64,000 bases of DNA. Origin: JAMXLO01 sp037201625 (GTDB taxonomy: Bacteria > Pseudomonadota > Alphaproteobacteria > Acetobacterales > Acetobacteraceae). Made by a program: the position numbers and the translations under genes. The notes under the pieces were generated by a model that ran no database searches, had not been told where the DNA came from, and was given only the letters and a program-made list of their open reading frames with translations. Of the stretch, positions 59,074-64,000 are shown piece after piece (the stretch's first letter is position 1; each line of letters opens with the position of its first letter). The stretch is taken from positions 2,170,001 through 2,234,000 of the forward strand of contig JBBCGR010000003.1 in NCBI GenBank assembly GCA_037201625.1. The letters run 5' to 3'.

Positions 59074-61404
59074 CTACTGAGCGCTCACCATCCGTTCGGC
59101 CGGCAGGCGAATCTCAGCCACGGTGCCCGACCCGGGAGCGCTGCGCAGCAGCAATTCGCCGCCATGGCCGATCACCAGCGCCCGCGACACGTAAAGCCCC
59201 AGCCCGGCCCCCTGGAAGCGGCGGGCGAGGCTGCTGTCGAGCTGGGTGAATGGCTCGAACACCCGTTCGAGGTCAGCCGCCGGAATGCCGATGCCGCTGT
59301 CGCGCACCGACAGCAGCAGCCTGCCGTCCCCCTCCATCGCTGCCGTGAGCGTCACCGTGCCGCCCGCCTCGGTGAATTTCACGGCATTCGACACCAGGTG
59401 GTTGAGCGCCTGCTGCAACCGCCGCTCATCCGCCCGCAGCGCCGGCAGGTCGGCCGGCACCTCGACCCGCAGCGCGATCTCGGCCGCCTGCGCCGCCGCA
59501 TCCGCGTGCCGCATGCAGTGGCGCAGCAGGCGAGGCACGTCCACGGTGTCGGACGCGAAGTCGAACCGCCCCGACTCGATGCGGGCCACATCCAGGATGA
59601 TGTTGATCAGCCCGAGAAGCTGGCGGCCGGCATCGTTGATCTGCATGGCGAATTCCGCCACGCGGCTGCTCGTGGGATTGGCTGCCTCATGCAGCAGCGC
59701 ATCCGAGAAGCCGATCACCGCGTTGAGCGGCGTGCGCAGTTCATGGCTCATGGTGGCGAGGAACCGCGACTTGGCCTCGTTCGCCGCCTCGGCCGCCTCC
59801 TTTGCCCGGCGGAGTTCGTGTTCGGCCGCCCGCGCCTCGGTCACGTCGGTGAAGGTGCTGACCCAGCCGCCGTTCGGGGTCGGGTCCGAGTGGAAGTCCA
59901 GCACGCGCCCCGACCGCGTCACCGCCTGGCGCACCACCGGGACCGAGCGGTCGATCGCACGCAGCGCCCGCAGCCGGTCCACCGCCTGCTGCCCCTGCCC
60001 GAAATGGCCCCGTTTGAACATGAGTTCGGCCAACTCGTCCTCGTTGCAGCCCGGGGTCAGCAGTCCCGGCGGCAATTCGAGAAGCTGCGAGGCGACCGCG
60101 TTGCTGGCGATCAGGCGCCGGTGGGGCCCCCATAGCATCACGCCGTGCCGGATATTCGACAGCATGAATGCCAACTCGTTGGCCCGGCGCGACACCTCGC
60201 TCTCGGCCTCGGCGAGCTGGGTGATGTCGGTGACCACGCTGATGTAGCCGCCGTCCGGCAATGGCGTCGTGCGCACATCGACCGTCGTGCCGTTCGGCCG
60301 GCGCCGCTTGCGCATCTGCGGGCGCGTCACGTCAAAGGCAAGCTGCTGGGCGATGATCTCCTCAGGGTCGCCCAGGCCATATTCGCCGGCCTCGGCGCGC
60401 CGGCGGATGATGTCCTCGACGTGGTCCCCGACGCTGACCGGCGCCCCCTTCATCACCTGCATGTAGGCGCGGTTGAACATGGCGACGCGGCGGTCCGCGC
60501 CGTACACGCAGACCCCGTGGGGAAACGCGTGCACGATCGAATGCAGCAATGCGGCGCGGCGGCGCGCCTCATCCTCGGCCTGGGCCAGCGCGCTCACGTC
60601 GGTGACCGTCATCGTCCAGCCGCCGCCGGCGAGCGGATCGGAGCCGAAGTCGATGACCTGGCCGCCGGAACGGACGCGCCGCGACGCGAAGGGCAGCGAG
60701 CGGTCGGCGGCGCGCTGGGCCGCGATGAATGCGACCCCGTCCAGTCCGGTGAACTCCTCGCGGGACGCCATCAGGTCCAGCAGGGCACCGAAATGCACGC
60801 CATCTCGCGGCCGGTCGTGCGCCAGGCCGAACAGTTCGCCGAACCGCCGGTTGGCGAACAGCAGCACTCCGTCGGGCCCGAACGCCGCCAGGCCGGTGCG
60901 CAGCGTGGCGAGGGCCGAGCCGACCCGCGCCATCGCACTCTCGGCATGCTCCTGGGCGGCGATCAGCGCGGTGGTCTCCACGGCACACACCACGTAGCCG
61001 CCGTCCGGCAGCGGCGCCTGGATCACATCGAAGCTGCGCCCGTTATGGGTGCGCCGGCGCAGCCGCCCGGCGCGCGTGCGGTCGGAGGCCAGGAAGGCGG
61101 CAACCTGGTCCTCCGGCTCGCCCGGGCCGTAGATGCCGCGGTAGGCCGACACCCGCAGCGCATCGGCCACTGGCGTGCCGGGCGGAAAGCTCCCGGCCGG
61201 GAGGTCGAGCGATTCGTAGTACGCGGCGTTGAACAGCACGACCCGGCGGTCGGCATCGACGACGGCGACCCCGATCGGCATCGCCTCCAGCACCGCCTCT
61301 GCCGGAAGCGGCGCGGGTGCCTCCGTCGGAAGCGATGCGGATGCCTCCGACGCCGGTGCCTCCGTTGCCAGTGCCTCCGTTGCCGGTGCCTGGGTTGCCG
61401 TCAT
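59074..61404 (-). CDS. Cytosolic multi-PAS sensor histidine kinase
   Basis: The protein has 776 residues with no membrane helix. After an Ala/Glu/Pro-rich start (ATEALATEAPASEASASLPT) there are four PAS_7-like domains (openings AMPIGVAVVDADRRVVLFNA; LRTGLAAFGPDGVLLFANRR; HAFPHGVCVYGADRRVAMFN; NIRHGVMLWGPHRRLIASNA). Then the His box FLATMSHELRTPLNAVIGFS, N box SNAVKFTEAGG and G boxes DSGIGI and GAGLGLYVS. No receiver domain is attached. Its ATG overlaps the ctaA stop (ATGA), so it is coupled to haem A synthesis. No cognate regulator is adjacent. Confidence 0.88.
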   Translation of the reverse strand: MTATQAPATEALATEAPASEASASLPTEAPAPLPAEAVLEAMPIGVAVVDADRRVVLFNAAYYESLDLPAGSFPPGTPVADALRVSAYRGIYGPGEPEDQVAAFLASDRTRAGRLRRRTHNGRSFDVIQAPLPDGGYVVCAVETTALIAAQEHAESAMARVGSALATLRTGLAAFGPDGVLLFANRRFGELFGLAHDRPRDGVHFGALLDLMASREEFTGLDGVAFIAAQRAADRSLPFASRRVRSGGQVIDFGSDPLAGGGWTMTVTDVSALAQAEDEARRRAALLHSIVHAFPHGVCVYGADRRVAMFNRAYMQVMKGAPVSVGDHVEDIIRRRAEAGEYGLGDPEEIIAQQLAFDVTRPQMRKRRRPNGTTVDVRTTPLPDGGYISVVTDITQLAEAESEVSRRANELAFMLSNIRHGVMLWGPHRRLIASNAVASQLLELPPGLLTPGCNEDELAELMFKRGHFGQGQQAVDRLRALRAIDRSVPVVRQAVTRSGRVLDFHSDPTPNGGWVSTFTDVTEARAAEHELRRAKEAAEAANEAKSRFLATMSHELRTPLNAVIGFSDALLHEAANPTSSRVAEFAMQINDAGRQLLGLINIILDVARIESGRFDFASDTVDVPRLLRHCMRHADAAAQAAEIALRVEVPADLPALRADERRLQQALNHLVSNAVKFTEAGGTVTLTAAMEGDGRLLLSVRDSGIGIPAADLERVFEPFTQLDSSLARRFQGAGLGLYVSRALVIGHGGELLLRSAPGSGTVAEIRLPAERMVSAQ

Positions 61405-62489
61405 GGGTGTCCGACCGGCGCCTGCCGCGTTGCGTGCAGCAGCAGGAGGGACGCGGTCAGCAGCAATACCGCGCCCACCTGGTGCAGCGTCGCCAGCGAC
61501 ACCGGCACCACGGCCAGCAGGGTGGCGACGCCGAGCCCGTACTGTGCGGCCACCACGCCCGCGAACACAACCAGCGCGATGCCGACCGCGCGCGGCGGGC
61601 GCGAGGCGAGGCCCAGCGCCGCCGTGGCGATGGCGACGAACGCCGTGAGTGTCGCCAGCAGGCGGTGGTCGAACTGCACGGCGGCGGTGTTCTCGGTCAG
61701 GTTGCGGACGAACGGGCTGAGCTGGGCATAGCCCGCCGGCACCAGCCGGCCGTCCATCAGCGGGAAGGTGTTGTAGTCGAGGCCGGCATGGGTGCCGGCC
61801 ACGAACCCGCCGGCAAGGATGGTCAGCGACACCAGGACGCACAGCACCAGGCTCAGCCTGCCGAGCCACCGGGTGGCTGACGGGTATGGCGGGAGCGGCC
61901 GCAGCACGGTCAGGCCGGTCCACACGATGGCGCCATAGAGGACGAGTGCGAGGGCCAGGTGGATCACGAGGCGATAGGGCGAGACGGCGGTCGCCTCCGG
62001 CAGGAAGCCGGACGCCACCATGAACCAGCCGACCGCCCCCTGCAGCCCGCCGAGGACGAACAGCACGGCAAGACGCGGGCGGAGCCGCCGTTCGATCCGC
62101 CCGGTCACCCAGAACCAGATCAGCGGCCCGAGGAAGGCGATGCCGATCAGCCGGCCCCACAGCCGGTGGCTCCACTCCAGCCAGAAGATCCGCTTGAACC
62201 CGTCGAGGCCGAAACCCTCGTTGACCAGCGCGTATTGCGGAATCTGCTGGTAGAGGCGGTACAGCCGGTGCCACTCCGCCTCATTCAACGGCGGCAGCGC
62301 GCCGGCGAAGGGCGCCCATTCCATGATCGAGAGACCGGACCCGGTCAACCGCGTCACGCCGCCCAGCGCGATCATGACCAGCACCATCGCGGCGACGCCG
62401 AACAGCCACATCGCGACCAGCCGGCGGCCCCGGCCCGCCGCGCGGTCTTCCGGCGGGGCCCCGGGGAAGTCGCGAACGTCGAACGGCAT
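61401..62489 (-). CDS. ctaA: Haem A synthase
   Basis: Oxidises the C8 methyl of haem O to a formyl group, giving haem A for aa3 oxidase. The protein has 362 residues and eight helices. Haem-ligand His segments are visible in LEWSHRLWGRLIG, YRLVIHLALALVLYG, VQFDHRLLATL and LATLHQVGAVLL. TRLTGSGLSIMEWAPFAGALPP is the typical start of the alpha-type (Cox15-like) protein. It is divergent from hisS. Two steps of the same pathway lie at the other end of the window (ctaB at 1.2 kb). Confidence 0.96.
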   Translation of the reverse strand: MPFDVRDFPGAPPEDRAAGRGRRLVAMWLFGVAAMVLVMIALGGVTRLTGSGLSIMEWAPFAGALPPLNEAEWHRLYRLYQQIPQYALVNEGFGLDGFKRIFWLEWSHRLWGRLIGIAFLGPLIWFWVTGRIERRLRPRLAVLFVLGGLQGAVGWFMVASGFLPEATAVSPYRLVIHLALALVLYGAIVWTGLTVLRPLPPYPSATRWLGRLSLVLCVLVSLTILAGGFVAGTHAGLDYNTFPLMDGRLVPAGYAQLSPFVRNLTENTAAVQFDHRLLATLTAFVAIATAALGLASRPPRAVGIALVVFAGVVAAQYGLGVATLLAVVPVSLATLHQVGAVLLLTASLLLLHATRQAPVGHP

Positions 62490-62624
62490 CCGGACACTAT
62501 AGGCGGGCAGGCCTTACGCGGATACTGCGGCTGCTTGCAAATGGCGTGCGAAACACGACCGTTGTATTCCTTGCGCCGCGAAGCCACACAGCTACGTTCT
62601 AGCCGCCACCAGCCAGGAAACCAC

Positions 62625-63860
62625 GTGTCAGGACTCCAGCCCGCCCGCGGCACCCACGATCTGATCGGCGAGGACCAGCGCCGCCATCAGCACGTGATCG
62701 ACACCGCCCGTCGCATCGCCGCCGTCTACGGCTTCGACGAGTGGACCACCCCCATCTTCGAGGACACCCGCGTGTTCTCCCGCACGCTCGGGGAAACCTC
62801 CGACGTCGTGATGAAGGAGATGTACAGCTTCCAGGACCGCGGCGGCGAAGGCATCACCTTGCGTCCGGAGGCCACTGCCGGCGTTTGCCGCGCGCTGGTG
62901 AGCAACGGCCTGACGCAGTCGCTGCCGCAGAAGGTGTTCTGCGCCGGCCCGATGTTCCGTTACGAGCGGCCGCAAAAGGGCCGCTACCGGCAGTTCCACC
63001 AGATCGACATCGAACTGATCGGTCCGGCCGAGCCGCTGGCCGATGCGGAGGTGATCGCCTGCGGCTGGACCATCCTCCAGGCCCTGGGCGTCGCCGGCGA
63101 GACGGTGCTGGAGATCAACACGCTCGGCGACAAAGAGAGCCGCGCCGCTTATCGCGACGCGCTGGTGGCCTATTTCACCGCCCACCAGGATCAGCTCTCG
63201 CAGGACAGCCTGGCGCGGCTGGAGCGCAATCCGCTGCGCATCCTCGATTCCAAGGACGAGCGTGACCGCCGCGTGATCGCCGGCGCGCCGACCATTGCGG
63301 GCTACCTGACGGAGGCCGCCGCGGCCTTCTATGCCGGGCTGCAGACCCAGCTAGACCGGTTCGGCGTGCCGTTCCGCGAGAACCCCCGCATCGTGCGCGG
63401 TCTCGACTATTACGGCCACACCGCCTTCGAGTTCGTCACCACGAAGCTCGGCTCGCAGGGCACGGTAATGGGCGGCGGGCGCTATGACGGCCTGGTGGAG
63501 GAGATGGGCGGTCCGGCCACGCCGGCCGTCGGCTGGGCTGCCGGCGTCGAGCGCCTGGCCATGCTGCTGCCGGACCCGCCACGGCTGCCCGCTCCGGTCG
63601 CGGTGGTCCCGGTGGGCGACACGGCGGAAGCGGCGGCGTTGCAGGTGCTCCAGGCGTTGCGTGGTGCCGGCATCCGCGCCGAGATGGCGTATCGCGGCAA
63701 TCTGCGCCGCCGCATGGAGCGCGCGAACCGCATCGGCGCGCGTGCCGCGGTTGTCATCGGCGATGACGACATTGCCCGCGGCGTGGCGCAGGTGAAGGAC
63801 CTGGCGACGGGTGAACAGGAGGCGGTGGCGCTCGCGGGGCTCATCGACCGCCTGCGATGA
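62625..63860 (+). CDS. hisS: Histidyl-tRNA synthetase
   Basis: Class II aminoacyl-tRNA synthetase, 411 residues. GTG start at 62625 with AGGAAA upstream gives the normal N-terminus (V)SGLQPARGTHDL. Motif 2 MFRYERPQKGRYRQFHQ, histidine A RGLDYYGHTAFEF, GGGRYDGLVEEMGG (histidine B/motif 3 region) and the C-terminal anticodon domain VAVVPVGDTAEAAALQVLQA are visible. It overlaps prfA by ATGA. Confidence 0.97.
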   Translation: MSGLQPARGTHDLIGEDQRRHQHVIDTARRIAAVYGFDEWTTPIFEDTRVFSRTLGETSDVVMKEMYSFQDRGGEGITLRPEATAGVCRALVSNGLTQSLPQKVFCAGPMFRYERPQKGRYRQFHQIDIELIGPAEPLADAEVIACGWTILQALGVAGETVLEINTLGDKESRAAYRDALVAYFTAHQDQLSQDSLARLERNPLRILDSKDERDRRVIAGAPTIAGYLTEAAAAFYAGLQTQLDRFGVPFRENPRIVRGLDYYGHTAFEFVTTKLGSQGTVMGGGRYDGLVEEMGGPATPAVGWAAGVERLAMLLPDPPRLPAPVAVVPVGDTAEAAALQVLQALRGAGIRAEMAYRGNLRRRMERANRIGARAAVVIGDDDIARGVAQVKDLATGEQEAVALAGLIDRLR

Positions 63861-64000
63861 GCCTGGACCTGAAACTCGACCGGATCGCGGCGCGCGCCGA
63901 TGAATTGCGCGATCTGCTGACGCAGGGCCTGTCGGGCGAGGCCTATGTGAAGGCGTCGCGCGAACTGGCCGACATCGAGCCGGTGGTGGCGCGCATCGGC
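63857..64000 (+). CDS. prfA: Peptide chain release factor 1, 5' part
   Basis: The first 48 codons, MSLDLKLDRIAARADELRDL followed by LTQGLSGEAYVKASRELADI, are the standard N-terminal coiled-coil of RF1, which reads UAA and UAG stops. The rest lies beyond the window edge. The start overlaps the hisS stop (ATGA), and hisS-prfA-hemK is a known order in alphaproteobacteria. Confidence 0.9.
   Translation, partial: MSLDLKLDRIAARADELRDLLTQGLSGEAYVKASRELADIEPVVARIG

Noticed and set aside
57536..59080. 514-codon plus-strand frame opposite tldD
   Set aside because: TldD motifs including HEAIGH lie on the other strand; the frame has no recognisable domain.

Overview
The window is about 64 kb of high-GC bacterial chromosome from an alphaproteobacterium. 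The evidence is a gcrA cell-cycle regulator, a ctaC-ctaD-ctaB-ctaG-ctaE cytochrome oxidase cluster, COG4223/mitofilin-like and DUF6065 proteins, Trm112/LON/CnoX/DUF971 neighbours and two phospholipid N-methyltransferase-like genes. Protein style suggests Rhodospirillales, most likely Acetobacteraceae. That placement is an inference from remembered families. I see no rRNA, tRNA, CRISPR array or prophage.

Layout. 1-4.6 kb (minus): aa3-type oxidase operon, cut at the left edge inside ctaE, with a 44-residue membrane peptide between ctaB and ctaG. 4.8-10.3 kb: two methyltransferases, a papain-like protease, cspA, tatA, gcrA, a CHAP lipoprotein and pdxH. 10.3-20 kb: an aminoglycoside-phosphotransferase/kinase fusion, an MFS carrier, a PRC-barrel protein, an EamA permease, gamma-glutamyltransferase, an S9 peptidase and a UdgX-type uracil-DNA glycosylase. 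Six of these are broken by about 22 one- or two-base frameshifts, almost all without internal stop codons. 20-29.7 kb: an OmpR-type regulator, ribA, an L,D-transpeptidase, a DUF971/Trm112/LON/CnoX cluster, two oligopeptide-type ABC permeases and a hybrid histidine kinase. 29.8-35.2 kb: an amidohydrolase, a methyltransferase, an M20 peptidase and a 612-residue orphan with a HEPN-like tail. 35.3-41.3 kb: a stress-protein island (KGG, DUF892 ferritin-like, DUF6496, small hydrophilic proteins) and the D-threonate kinase/PdxA2 pair, then CBS, holin-like and DUF883 proteins. 41.4-50.3 kb: a Cache-GGDEF-EAL protein, a cobalamin-riboswitch-controlled BtuB, a CoA-transferase/CitE pair split by a small GIY-YIG unit, and an LpxO-like hydroxylase. 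50.3-57.2 kb: a ParA-like ATPase, a mitofilin-like protein, an HpcH aldolase, a luciferase-like oxidoreductase, an SGNH hydrolase, DUF6065 and a gene made entirely of a 54-bp tandem repeat. 57.5-64 kb: tldD, a multi-PAS kinase translationally coupled to ctaA, hisS and the start of prfA.

What stands out. (1) A family of about 105-bp two-module palindromic repeats occurs at eight sites plus one relic. They carry GANTC (CcrM) sites and in most cases sit exactly on a neighbouring stop codon, sometimes supplying it. (2) A 318-residue protein consists of sixteen full 18-residue repeats plus partial ends, and the DNA is open in all six frames. (3) A 417-bp GIY-YIG nuclease unit is bounded by 36-bp inverted repeats and sits inside what looks like a two-gene operon. 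(4) Frameshifts are densely clustered at 11-20 kb, with three more at 47-50 kb. Homopolymer sequencing error is the simplest explanation, but this needs checking. Oxidase maturation genes lie at both ends: ctaB and ctaG near 1-2 kb, and ctaA near 62 kb next to its sensor kinase.
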